A stretch of 42,662 bases of DNA. Origin: Hymenobacter profundi. GTDB taxonomy: Bacteria > Bacteroidota > Bacteroidia > Cytophagales > Hymenobacteraceae. This document shows positions 17,512-25,693 of this stretch, in pieces (position 1 is the first letter of the stretch; each line of letters starts with the position of its first letter). The stretch covers positions 1-42,662 of the forward strand of contig NZ_JAHWGL010000036.1 of assembly GCF_019334315.1 (NCBI RefSeq). The letters are read 5' to 3'. The notes below the pieces were generated by a model. The model did no database searches and had not been told where the DNA came from. It saw nothing but the letters and a program-made list of their open reading frames with translations. The translations under genes and the position numbers were made by a program.

Positions 17512-17922
17512 ATGGCAACTACTACTCCTACTTACTCCGTTACATGGATGCCCCGTTTGCTGAGCATTCTGCGCATCGTAGCGGGCTTTATGTTCATGCT
17601 GCACGGTACGCAGAAGCTGTTCAACTTTCCGGCCGGTGAGCACGGCGCGGCTGAAATTTTCTCGCTTATGGGCTTAGCTGGTGTGCTAGAGGCGCTGGGC
17701 GGCCTGCTGCTTATTCTAGGTTTGTTCACACGACCCGTGGCATTCATTTCGTCGGGCCTGATGGCTGTAGCCTATTTCATGGCTCACGCGCCGCAAGCGC
17801 CCCTACCCATCCAAAACCAGGGCGAGTTGGCGGTATTGTATTGCTTCGTATTTCTATTCTTGGCGTTTGCCGGTGCTGGCGAGTGGAGCCTTGATGCTTG
17901 GCGGCAACGAGTGACCCGATAA
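17512..17922 (+). CDS. DoxX family membrane protein (second of two)
   Basis: A 136-residue integral membrane protein with four hydrophobic helices. Family landmarks are LRIVAGFMFMLHGTQKLF (about 20-37), LAGVLEALGGLLLILGLFTRPVAFI and YFMAHAP, followed by NQGELAVLYCFVFLFLAFAGAGEWSLD; the GEWSLD end is characteristic of DoxX. It is distinct in sequence from the preceding DoxX-like protein, so the pair looks like two subfamilies and not a recent duplication. Substrate unknown. A strong hairpin terminator follows. Confidence 0.92.
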   Translation: MATTTPTYSVTWMPRLLSILRIVAGFMFMLHGTQKLFNFPAGEHGAAEIFSLMGLAGVLEALGGLLLILGLFTRPVAFISSGLMAVAYFMAHAPQAPLPIQNQGELAVLYCFVFLFLAFAGAGEWSLDAWRQRVTR

Positions 17923-17943
17923 CCACCGCAAAACTGCCGTAGG

Positions 17944-17987
17944 ATAAATGAAAAGGTGCCCTTACTTTCGGGCACCTTTTCATTTAT
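17944..17987 (+). terminator. Intrinsic terminator after the DoxX pair
   Basis: A perfect 18-bp stem (17944-17961 and 17970-17987, core AAAAGGTGCCC / GGGCACCTTTT) with an 8-nt loop and flanking T/A-runs. It overlaps the leader of the next gene, whose ATG is at 18000. Confidence 0.88.
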
Positions 17988-17999
17988 AGCCTGTATTCT

Positions 18000-18527
18000 A
18001 TGCCTTTTACCCGTTATTGCCTTGGGGCCGCAGTTGGTTTATTCTTTTCGGCTGGTACTGCCCAAGCGCAACTAATCACCGATTCTATCCAAGCCACCGC
18101 CGCCCGCGACACGCTATTTCAACAGGCTACCCAACTGCAACAGCAGGCAACCCTCAATTCAGCCACCTTTAAACCTACTATCAAACGAGCTGGGCGGCGT
18201 CATGTACTGAAAGGCGCAAGCCCAAAGGTTAAACGTGCCATGTCGAGTGATATTTCGGAAGCAGAGAGCCTTTGGAGCTGGAGACATACCACAATTCGTC
18301 GGCGCACAGGCGTTGTAGAAGAACGTTATCAAGTTCGACAAGCAAATCAAATACTGCTCAACGAGCGTCGCCTTAATGGCACTGTTACGTGGTTAAAGGT
18401 TTCTATTCCGAAGAGCCCTACTACGAAAACCAATATTTACAAACCCAGACACAAGGGCTTGTATATGCGCGAGGGATACCTTGTTTTCGACGGAAAAAAT
18501 TACGTATTACCCGCTGCGACAAACTAG
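18000..18527 (+). CDS. Secreted hypothetical protein
   Basis: A 175-residue protein with a clear signal peptide (MPFTRYCLGAAVGLFFSAGTAQAQ, cleavage after AQA near residue 23). The mature part is basic and contains a Gln/Ala-rich helix (about 40-55, QQATQLQQQATLNSA) and then a region with many Arg/Lys. I recognise no family. It starts only 13 bp after the terminator arm of the DoxX genes and ends 8 bp before the convergent recJ stop. Codon use looks like its neighbours. Real because of the signal peptide and ATG, but function is open. Confidence 0.65.
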   Translation: MPFTRYCLGAAVGLFFSAGTAQAQLITDSIQATAARDTLFQQATQLQQQATLNSATFKPTIKRAGRRHVLKGASPKVKRAMSSDISEAESLWSWRHTTIRRRTGVVEERYQVRQANQILLNERRLNGTVTWLKVSIPKSPTTKTNIYKPRHKGLYMREGYLVFDGKNYVLPAATN

Positions 18528-18535
18528 CTACCCTC

Positions 18536-20254
18536 TTATTCCCACCGAATATCCTTCAGGCGCAATTGCAGTGTGCGGGTGCCCCGGTACTCGTTCATTT
18601 CCACGTTATAGCACACACTGAACGGTTCACCTTGACGCATTTGCTCGTAGTATTCGCCTAGGCCAAAACCGATGGCGTCTACTACGTGGTAGCCATCCTG
18701 GGTGAGGGCTACCTTAAGGTGAGAATTGCCAACAATACGGGCAGAGTCTGGGGCGGCATACACGCCCCGCGACTCGAATACGGGGTTGGGATTGCCGGGA
18801 CCAAACGGCTCCATCTGGCTCAGCAACCGGTAGAAGCCGTTGGTAATATCCGTCAGTTGCAGCTCGCTGTCGATTTCAACGGGCGGAATCAGCTGCTCCG
18901 GCAGGATGCGGCGGGCTACTACCTGCTCAAACCGCTCCTGAAATTCAGGTACTTTGTCGACGGCCAGCGTGAGGCCGGCGGCGTACATGTGGCCGCCAAA
19001 CTGCTCCAGCAAATCGGCACATTCCTCAATGGCCTGGTGCACATCAAACCCCGCTACGGAGCGGGCCGAACCGGTGGCCTTGCCGTTGCTTTGGGTGAGA
19101 ATAATGGTAGGGCGGTAGTACTTATCGAGGCAGCGCGAGGCCACAATCCCTACTACCCCTTTATGCCAATCTTCTTTGTACAGCACCGTAGAGCGGGCGT
19201 TCAGCAGGCGGCTATCGTTCTCAATCATCTCCAGCGCCTCTTTCGTGATGCTGGTATCGAAGCCACGGCGCTCTTGATTTGTTTTGTCGACCACGCCGGC
19301 GCGGGCAATGGCATCTTCCTTGGTTTCGGCTAGCAGCATGGCCACCGAGCGCTTGGCATCGCCCATACGACCGGCCGCATTGATGCGCGGCGCAAAGCCA
19401 AACACTAGACTACTGATATTCAACCCAAAGCGTAGGCCCGCCAGCTCCCGCAGGGCATCGAGGCCGGGGCGCTGGGGCCGCTCGGGGTCGTTGAGCAGGC
19501 GCAGGCCGTGGTAGGCCAACATCCGGTTTTCACCATAAATGGGCACAATGTCGGCCGCAATACTCACGGCCACCAAGTCCAGCAGCTCGTGCAAGGGCGC
19601 CTCATCCAGCCCCTGGTCTTGAGCAAAGGCCTGCATCAACTTGAACCCTACCCCACAGCCCGACAACTCCTTGAAAGGGTAGGGACAATCGGCGCGCTTG
19701 GGGTCCAGCACGGCCACAGCCTGCGGCAGCGACTCGCCAGGCAAGTGGTGGTCACAAATAATAAAATCGACGCCCTTAGCCGTTGCGTCACCTACCTTCT
19801 CTACGGCCTTTACCCCACAGTCGAGGGCAATGATGAGGGCATAGCCGTGTTCGGCAGCATAGTCAATACCCGCATCGGATACGCCGTAGCCTTCCTTATA
19901 GCGGTCGGGGATATAGTAGTCGATGCGCTCGGGGCCGAAGAACTGCCGCAGGTAGGAATATACCACGGCCACGGAAGTGGTGCCGTCTACGTCGTAATCG
20001 CCAAACACCAATACTTTCTCCCCCGCGTGCAGTGCTTGCGTGAGACGCCGCACAGCGCGGTCCATATCGCGCATGAGCAGCGGATCAGGCAGATCGGCGA
20101 GTGAAGGGCGAAAGTATGCTTTGGCTTCCTCAAACGTGCACACGCCCCGCTGGCACAGCAGGCTGATAATGGCTTCGTTAACGCGCAAAGCATCCGCCAA
20201 CTGCCGAACGTTGGCGGGGTCTGGCGAAGACTTACGAATCCATCTTTTTTCCAT
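18536..20254 (-). CDS. recJ: Single-stranded-DNA-specific exonuclease RecJ
   Basis: 5'-3' exonuclease on single-stranded DNA in recombination and mismatch/base-excision repair; cytosolic. 572 residues, DHH superfamily. Metal-binding motifs are DYDVDGT at 86-92, DCGVKA near 145-150, DHH at 168-170, and the DHHA1 motif GGHMYAAGL near residue 418. The C-terminal OB-like domain ends RTLQLRLKDIRWE, typical of RecJ. An exact promoter box lies at 20289-20296. It is convergent with the secreted hypothetical gene with only 8 bp between stops. Confidence 0.97.
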   Translation of the reverse strand: MEKRWIRKSSPDPANVRQLADALRVNEAIISLLCQRGVCTFEEAKAYFRPSLADLPDPLLMRDMDRAVRRLTQALHAGEKVLVFGDYDVDGTTSVAVVYSYLRQFFGPERIDYYIPDRYKEGYGVSDAGIDYAAEHGYALIIALDCGVKAVEKVGDATAKGVDFIICDHHLPGESLPQAVAVLDPKRADCPYPFKELSGCGVGFKLMQAFAQDQGLDEAPLHELLDLVAVSIAADIVPIYGENRMLAYHGLRLLNDPERPQRPGLDALRELAGLRFGLNISSLVFGFAPRINAAGRMGDAKRSVAMLLAETKEDAIARAGVVDKTNQERRGFDTSITKEALEMIENDSRLLNARSTVLYKEDWHKGVVGIVASRCLDKYYRPTIILTQSNGKATGSARSVAGFDVHQAIEECADLLEQFGGHMYAAGLTLAVDKVPEFQERFEQVVARRILPEQLIPPVEIDSELQLTDITNGFYRLLSQMEPFGPGNPNPVFESRGVYAAPDSARIVGNSHLKVALTQDGYHVVDAIGFGLGEYYEQMRQGEPFSVCYNVEMNEYRGTRTLQLRLKDIRWE

Positions 20255-20288
20255 ACGGGGCGGGGTTGACAGCAGGGGGCAGTATCTT

Positions 20289-20296
20289 CAAAAGTA
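20289..20296 (-). promoter_or_regulatory. -7 promoter box of recJ
   Basis: Minus strand TACTTTTG matches TAnnTTTG exactly, 35 bp before the recJ ATG at 20254. No clear -33 TTG is visible. Confidence 0.55.
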
Positions 20297-20395
20297 AGAA
20301 GAAAACCGCTGTGGAAATGTTGAATGTTGCGTTTTGGAGGATGAATAGTTCCGCTAACCTTCCATCTTTCCTACCCTACCGCACTATTCTTATTT

Positions 20396-20495
20396 CTTTT
20401 AACTCCTTTTTCAACGCCTCTAACTCCGTGCAGAAAAACCACTTGGCACCAACGACGACTTCACACAGAGTTAGATGAGTTGAAAAGGAGTTAAG
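20396..20495. repeat. Imperfect ~35-bp inverted repeat upstream of recJ
   Basis: Left arm 20396-20430 (CTTTTAACTCCTTTTTCAAC and following) pairs with right arm 20463-20495 (ending TTGAAAAGGAGTTAAG), with a few mismatches and a ~32-nt spacer. It sits between the TPR gene stop at 20518 and the recJ promoter, so it probably terminates the TPR transcript. Its sequence is unlike the GTCATCCTGAG family. Confidence 0.75.
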
Positions 20496-20517
20496 CGAGA
20501 GCTGATCTTGTAATTTC

Positions 20518-22335
20518 CTAAACGCCATCGCCACGCAACGCTCGAAAACGCTTGCGGGCCTCCGCCACGTAAATACTACCCGGATATTTCACCAGCAACT
20601 GATTATACAGTTCTTTGGCTTTGTCTTGTTCTTTGAGGTTTTCCTCATAGATACTAGCCATCAGAAACATAGCGTCATCACTCAGCACATCATATTTGGG
20701 ATTCGATGTAATTTTGGCGAGCGTAGCCACGGCAGCCGGGTAGTCGCCCATGCGGCGCTGAAGCTGACCTTGCAGGTACCACGCCTCATCTGTGAGGGCG
20801 TGACCAGGGTACTTGGACACCAGCACCGAAAGGCCGCGGCTGGCCTCTGCCAACTTATTCTGAAACACCAGTAACTCAATGGCCGCATAGTCGCGCAGGG
20901 CTATGCCGGCGGTATCCATGGCGGTATTATCAGAGATGAGCAGGCTGAGCTGCATGGCATCGTTGGCTATTTCGCGGCTGGTGGCCTGCTTGAGAATATC
21001 TAAGTGACTCTGGGCTAACTTGAAGTCGGCGGCGTAGTAACTAAGACGGGCGTTGCGGAGCTTGGCCTCGTAGCCGATGGGCGAGTCCTTGTGGTCCTTC
21101 TCTACCTGGGAGTAGAGCAAGGTGGCCTCCCACGGCTCGCCGCGCAGCAAGTAGATATCAGCCAGATTAATCTTGGCATCGGCCACTGTGGTCGGGTTGG
21201 CGCGGGGCATGGCAATTACTTCCTGCAACAGCTGGATGGCTCGTGGCTTATCATCAAGCTGAAAAGCATACAGCTCGGCCATATTCGTTAGAATGGAAGC
21301 CGTTTCGGGTGTGCGGCCCAGCTCTTGTAACACCTGCTCGTACTCGCCTATTAGCCCCTGAATCTTGGCTGGTTCCACGGGGTAGGTGGTGCGCACCTGC
21401 TCCTCCCGGGCTTCTACCAGCCGCTGTCGCGAAATAGCGTAGAGCGGGCCACCTTTGTACTCACGCAGCACGTACTGGTAGCCGGCAATGGCACTTTCGT
21501 AATCGTGGTTGTGCTGGGCAATAGCAGCCACCTCCAGCACACGGCTGCCGTTGGTCCGCTCCCGACGGTCGAGGGCCTTGGCCTGTACCAGCGCCCCCAC
21601 AAAATCGTGGCGCTGTACCTGTAGCCACAGCAGCAGCTCACTGTATACGGGCTGGTCTGGGTACTTCTGCACGTTACTGAGTAGCTGCTTTTCGAGGGCC
21701 TCGAAGTCTTTTTCTTCCCGTAGCGAATTTTGCAGCATGTTGCGCACAAAGGGCAACTGGCGTCCGTCCTGTTGCACCAAGCGCAACGTTTCGGCCATTA
21801 GCTGCTCTGTTTGCCCACCTTGGGTGTAAAGCTGAATAAGCTGGGGCGCAAATTCCGCGTCGTTCTTTGTTAGTTCTCTGCCTCGCAGGTAGGTCTTCTC
21901 GGCCCATTCTGGCTGTTGACGGCGCATAAACTCCGTTGCAACCGGTATGATTTGCTCGCTGGTTAGGCGCGTCAGGGTCTGTTCGTATTGTTTGGTGGCG
22001 GCGGTTTGGTCGCCTGCGGCAGTGTATACTTCTCCCAGCAGCACTGTGTATACCGGTTCGGCGGCATGCTGTTTGGCGGCTTTGCGGGCTACTTTCTCTG
22101 CCTCTTTGTAATTGTGCAGCGCCTGGAGTGTATTTAAGTAATCGGGCAGCACATCGGGGCGCTGCTGCTCGGCCGTGGGTAGGCGACCAAATAGAAAAGC
22201 GGCCTTCTCGTTTTCGCCTTTGCGTGCGTATTCCTTCGCCAGTGCTACGTCGCCCCCTAACATGGTTTGGGCCGTTAGCGGAGCCACGGGCAGCAACGAA
22301 ATCAGAACGGGCAGCAAACGACGAGAGAAGCGCAT
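20518..22335 (-). CDS. Exported tetratricopeptide-repeat protein
   Basis: A 605-residue protein with a signal peptide (MRFSRRLLPVLISLLPVAPLTAQ) followed by about a dozen TPR-like helical hairpins. Examples are ALAKEYARKGENEKAAFLFGR, VYTVLLGEVYTAAGDQTAA, TNMAELYAFQLDDKPRAIQLL and AKELYNQLLVKYPGSIYVAEA near the C-terminus. It is likely periplasmic or outer-membrane associated and a scaffold for envelope proteins. The start at 22335 is chosen because the longer frame (to 22410) adds 25 residues before the signal peptide. Similar YbgF/YfiO-type end repeats occur in Bacteroidota gliding/secretion partners, but I cannot assign a specific role. Confidence 0.85.
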   Translation of the reverse strand: MRFSRRLLPVLISLLPVAPLTAQTMLGGDVALAKEYARKGENEKAAFLFGRLPTAEQQRPDVLPDYLNTLQALHNYKEAEKVARKAAKQHAAEPVYTVLLGEVYTAAGDQTAATKQYEQTLTRLTSEQIIPVATEFMRRQQPEWAEKTYLRGRELTKNDAEFAPQLIQLYTQGGQTEQLMAETLRLVQQDGRQLPFVRNMLQNSLREEKDFEALEKQLLSNVQKYPDQPVYSELLLWLQVQRHDFVGALVQAKALDRRERTNGSRVLEVAAIAQHNHDYESAIAGYQYVLREYKGGPLYAISRQRLVEAREEQVRTTYPVEPAKIQGLIGEYEQVLQELGRTPETASILTNMAELYAFQLDDKPRAIQLLQEVIAMPRANPTTVADAKINLADIYLLRGEPWEATLLYSQVEKDHKDSPIGYEAKLRNARLSYYAADFKLAQSHLDILKQATSREIANDAMQLSLLISDNTAMDTAGIALRDYAAIELLVFQNKLAEASRGLSVLVSKYPGHALTDEAWYLQGQLQRRMGDYPAAVATLAKITSNPKYDVLSDDAMFLMASIYEENLKEQDKAKELYNQLLVKYPGSIYVAEARKRFRALRGDGV

Positions 22336-22357
22336 ACGGTCGTAATTAGTAGGTGCG

Positions 22358-22380
22358 AGTTGCGAGTTGCTGGTTATCAG
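22358..22380. repeat. Copy B of a 23-bp dispersed intergenic repeat
   Basis: Matches positions 18-40 with 3 mismatches. It lies just upstream of the TPR gene. The word GCGAGTTGC is tandemly overlapped here. Confidence 0.45.
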
Positions 22381-22491
22381 TATAAATGCTAATAGTCCCC
22401 TACCCACCACTCAACTTTCTGAACGGCTCATCGCCCAGAATCATTTCAAGATAGCCACAAAAACCCGTTGGCTGCCACCTGCCTACAAATG

Positions 22492-22520
22492 AAAAGGCCA
22501 CTCTTGCGGAGTGGCCTTTT
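22492..22520 (-). terminator. Intrinsic terminator after the PpiD-like gene
   Basis: A 12-bp stem AAAAGGCCACTC / GAGTGGCCTTTT with a 5-nt loop TTGCG. A/T-runs on both sides allow bidirectional use. It lies 30 bp beyond the stop at 22551. Confidence 0.88.
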
Positions 22521-22550
22521 CTAAGATAGATGCCTGTACGGAGGTAGGGC

Positions 22551-24680
22551 TTACAGGCTCGGGAATTTCACCCGATCATCTTTCACGTTGGCGTTGGCTT
22601 TCACAGCCTCGTAAAGCAAGCCGTCGGCGCGGGCGGTACGCTGCTCGGTGATCTGCTTGCGGGTAGCGGCTACATCGCCGGCAGCGGCAGGCGCGTTGAT
22701 GGCAGTAGGCTCCACGATGAGCACACCCTGCTCGCCTTGGATGGGCGCCGATTTCTGACCAGTTTTCAGGCCGAAAATCTTGCCAACAGCAGCTGGCTCG
22801 GCACCCAGGCCGGGCAGCACACCCGAACCTAATACCACGTTATCGGCGGTTTTCACCTGGGCCGAAGGACCATAGGCAGCCGCCAGTTGCTCTAGCGTGC
22901 CGGTTTTGCCTTTCAGCTTGTTGATGATCTGCTCCGCTTTCATATCGTTGCGTACCTGCGCCGTCAGCTCGGGGCGGATGCTGGCAATATCGGCGGTGCC
23001 TTTGCTACGGGTGCCGGTGAGCACAGCAATAACGTACTGGTCACCTATGTCGAACACTTCCGATACGTCGCCTACCTTGGTTTCTTTACCGTTGTTGCCA
23101 TAGTAAGCCCAACGCACCAGCTCGCGGGCGTTTTGCAAGTTGTTCACGCTGCGGTCGGCAGTGCCCAAGCCTTGCGCCTCTTGCTTCTGCAACGACTTAT
23201 CGGCGGCCACGGCCTTGCGGAACGACTCTACATCCGTAATCTGACCTTTCAGGTCCTGGGCGCGCTGGTAGGCAGCGTCGCGGGTAGCATCGGTGGGCAC
23301 AATGGCTTTTTGCACCGCCGCCACCTGGTAGGTCTGATAGGTTTTGGGCTGAGTGATTTTGATGATGTGGTAGCCAAACGACGTTTCTACCGGAGCCGGC
23401 AGCAACCCTTTCGAGGTAGTACCAAACACAGCTTTCTCGAACTCGGGTACCATACGGCCCTGCGAGAACCAGCCTAGGTCGCCGCCAGTGGCCGTGGTAC
23501 CATCGGTGCCGTATTGGCGGGCCATAGCGGCGAAATCAGCACCGCCTTTGATTTTGTTCAGGATGTCCTGCGCCTTGGCTTTCGCGGCGGCTTTTGCTTC
23601 TGGGGTAGTGCCTTCGGGCTTGATGAGGATGTGGCTGGCGCGGGCCGCAGCCTGCTCGCCTTTTTTCTCACCGGTTACTTTAAACAGCGAATACACGCCA
23701 TTCTCAGCGTAGGGGCCATATACTTGACCCACGGTCAGGGGTAGGTTTTCGCGCAGTTTCTCGGGCAGATCGGCTGGCGAGAGGTAGGCCCCGTTGTAGG
23801 GCTGATCGGAATTTAGCTTTACGAACAGCGAGTCGTTGGGCGCACTCTGGAACTGGGTAGCCAACTGGTCGATAGTGCTGCGCACGGCGCTGCTGTCCTC
23901 TACCGAAGCCGCCACCGGAATGGTCACGTACTCGATGCTACGGCCTTGCTCCACTTTGTAGCGGCTCTTGTGCTTGTCGAGGTAGGCCTGCAACTCAGCA
24001 TCCGTCACCTTCACCGACGAATCCGATACTGTGTAGTACGGCACTAGCAGGTAGCGGGCGTTGGCAGTAGTGCCTTGGTTAGTGAGGTAGTTCTTGGCTT
24101 CCGCGCTGGTCACGTAAGTCGAGAGCTTCATCAGGTTGTTGTACTTGTTGGCCATGCGCTCAATGGGCAGGTTGGCTTCGAAATTTTCGAAGGCAGCACG
24201 GGCCTGTGGGGGCAGCTTGTCGAGGTTGCGCAGGTAGTCGAGCAGCTTGGCTCGGTCGAACTGGCCGGTTTGCGGATTGGTGAAGGCTTGGCGGATGCTG
24301 GGGCTGATGTTTTTGCCCTGCACCATATCTACCACCTCATCATCAGACACTTTCAGGCCCAGCTTTTCAAACTCCTTTTGGAAAGCAATGCGGTAGATGG
24401 TCAGGTTCCAGGCCTGGTCGCGCAGGTAGCCCATCACTTGCTCGTCGGGCTGACGACCTTGCTGGGCGGCAAAGGCTTCTTTCTGCTGCTCTAGGGTATT
24501 CTGAAAATCGGCCAATTCTACTTTCTCGCCGGCTACCTCGCCCACGGTCGTATTGTTGCCACCGAACAAACGGTTGTTTCCACCTACCAGGTCACCGCCC
24601 ACGATGAAGAGCAGCATACCGATGGCTACCGTGCCAACGGCCCAGCCGGATTTTTCCCGAATCGTGTTAATTAAAGCCAT
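22551..24680 (-). CDS. PpiD-like membrane-anchored peptidylprolyl isomerase
   Basis: A 709-residue foldase for exported proteins. A single membrane anchor lies at about 13-34 (WAVGTVAIGMLLFIVGGDLV). A SurA/PpiD N-terminal chaperone domain follows (VGEVAGEKVELADFQNTLEQ, about 46-165). A parvulin domain at about 345-440 begins ASHILIKPEG and contains GGDLGWFSQGRMVPEFE and SFGYHIIKI; a second, more diverged half follows. The layout matches Bacteroidota PpiD homologues, with the bulk in the periplasm. A near-consensus promoter (TTATTTTG) lies upstream at about 24726-24733 on the minus strand. Confidence 0.93.
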   Translation of the reverse strand: MALINTIREKSGWAVGTVAIGMLLFIVGGDLVGGNNRLFGGNNTTVGEVAGEKVELADFQNTLEQQKEAFAAQQGRQPDEQVMGYLRDQAWNLTIYRIAFQKEFEKLGLKVSDDEVVDMVQGKNISPSIRQAFTNPQTGQFDRAKLLDYLRNLDKLPPQARAAFENFEANLPIERMANKYNNLMKLSTYVTSAEAKNYLTNQGTTANARYLLVPYYTVSDSSVKVTDAELQAYLDKHKSRYKVEQGRSIEYVTIPVAASVEDSSAVRSTIDQLATQFQSAPNDSLFVKLNSDQPYNGAYLSPADLPEKLRENLPLTVGQVYGPYAENGVYSLFKVTGEKKGEQAAARASHILIKPEGTTPEAKAAAKAKAQDILNKIKGGADFAAMARQYGTDGTTATGGDLGWFSQGRMVPEFEKAVFGTTSKGLLPAPVETSFGYHIIKITQPKTYQTYQVAAVQKAIVPTDATRDAAYQRAQDLKGQITDVESFRKAVAADKSLQKQEAQGLGTADRSVNNLQNARELVRWAYYGNNGKETKVGDVSEVFDIGDQYVIAVLTGTRSKGTADIASIRPELTAQVRNDMKAEQIINKLKGKTGTLEQLAAAYGPSAQVKTADNVVLGSGVLPGLGAEPAAVGKIFGLKTGQKSAPIQGEQGVLIVEPTAINAPAAAGDVAATRKQITEQRTARADGLLYEAVKANANVKDDRVKFPSL

Positions 24681-24841
24681 TTACTTGAAAAAAAGCACCG
24701 TATAAAAAGGAGAAAGAGGCGCAAAATAACCAGAATCCGCCCGACATTCAAAGCTACCTGCCAGTGGTGGGGTAGGAAAGGCGCATTTCTGTGACATTCA
24801 GCACCATAAATGCCACATTTGCTAACAGAAAAGAAGCTACC

Positions 24842-25120
24842 CTATTTGCGTCGTTTGCCTTTCGGCCGGTTTGCGGCTGGTTTCGCACCGGCTTTAGTCG
24901 CAGTACCAGAACGGGGCACCGGCGTATCCTTGGCAGCTGTTTTAGTATCCAGCCCCAGGTAGCGAAACCACATCACGCACACAAACGACACCATATACAG
25001 GGTGTAGTTTTTTCCAATGCTGTTTTGCAGAATAGTTTGGTAGACTGCAATGATGAACGATACCACGGCCACCGAAAACAACACCGTCCGCCCCAGCGAC
25101 TTATCAAATCGAAAAGCCAT
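24842..25120 (-). CDS. Small two-helix membrane protein of the lptC operon
   Basis: A 92-residue protein. Two hydrophobic helices (about 10-31 and 40-56: RTVLFSVAVVSFIIAVYQTIL and YTLYMVSFVCVMWFRYLGL) are followed by a basic Ala/Pro/Lys-rich tail ending KGKRRK, which should be cytoplasmic. It starts 3 bp after the lptC stop, so it is almost certainly cotranscribed and may be coupled. No named family that I recognise. An accessory role in LPS transport or envelope assembly is inferred from position only. Confidence 0.75.
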   Translation of the reverse strand: MAFRFDKSLGRTVLFSVAVVSFIIAVYQTILQNSIGKNYTLYMVSFVCVMWFRYLGLDTKTAAKDTPVPRSGTATKAGAKPAANRPKGKRRK

Positions 25121-25123
25121 AAA

Positions 25124-25675
25124 TTAGGGGGTAGTCGTTTCGGTGACGTTGCTGAATTTTCCTGTTACTTTCTTCAACTTGTAAGTTGTGAAATTCTGGT
25201 CGGCCTCTAAGCCGTAGCCGTCTACTGTATCCGTGGGGGTTTCGATGTGCACGTACATCTCGGGCTTCGTGTAGATCAGCAACCGTTGCTGGTCGTAGAA
25301 CAGTTCCTCGGTTTGCAGGGTCTGCTGCTTGGGTTCGTTTTTCACCCGTACATGGCCGCGCAAAGAGTATAGGCCCTTGCTCTTTTCCTGCTTGCCGTAA
25401 TCGCCGGTGATAGTATTAACCACCGTTTGGCCATTCTTGCTGTAGAACAGCAGTTTCACGCTTTTGGGGTACACCACATCGCCCGACTCAAACTGCTGCT
25501 GTAGTGGCGCAGTCAGCTTCACTTGGAGCTTGGCCGAGTCGCTAACGAAGGTCAGCACGTTGGTGGTTTCCATCATTGGGCCTTCGTACATGACTTTCTT
25601 TGTTGGGTCAGCCTCTTGCTTCTGACAGCCAATTAAAGCTAGACCCAACCCTATCCAGATACGGAATTCTCGCAT
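25124..25675 (-). CDS. lptC: LPS export lipoprotein LptC
   Basis: A 183-residue envelope lipoprotein that passes LPS from LptB2FG to LptA. The N-terminus MREFRIWIGLGLALIGC has a lipobox ending at Cys17; in Proteobacteria LptC is instead membrane-anchored, and lipoprotein forms are common in Bacteroidota. The beta-jellyroll OstA-like body is visible in QLKLTAP-like KLQVKLTAPL, VYPKSVKLLFYSKNGQ, ITGDYGKQEKSKGLYSLRGHVRV, LQTEELFYDQQ and KPEMYVHIETPTDTVDGYGLE. It lies 18 bp after the outer-membrane protein gene, in the coaX operon. Its ATPase partner LptB is encoded at about 14.4-15.1 kb. Confidence 0.92.
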   Translation of the reverse strand: MREFRIWIGLGLALIGCQKQEADPTKKVMYEGPMMETTNVLTFVSDSAKLQVKLTAPLQQQFESGDVVYPKSVKLLFYSKNGQTVVNTITGDYGKQEKSKGLYSLRGHVRVKNEPKQQTLQTEELFYDQQRLLIYTKPEMYVHIETPTDTVDGYGLEADQNFTTYKLKKVTGKFSNVTETTTP

Positions 25676-25693
25676 GATCTTACTCTCTCTGCA

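Noticed and set aside
17080..17922. Recent gene duplication of the DoxX genes
   Set aside because: The two proteins share fold features but little sequence.
18686..19333. A 215-residue plus-strand ORF opposite recJ
   Set aside because: Shadow frame; RecJ motifs lie on the minus strand.
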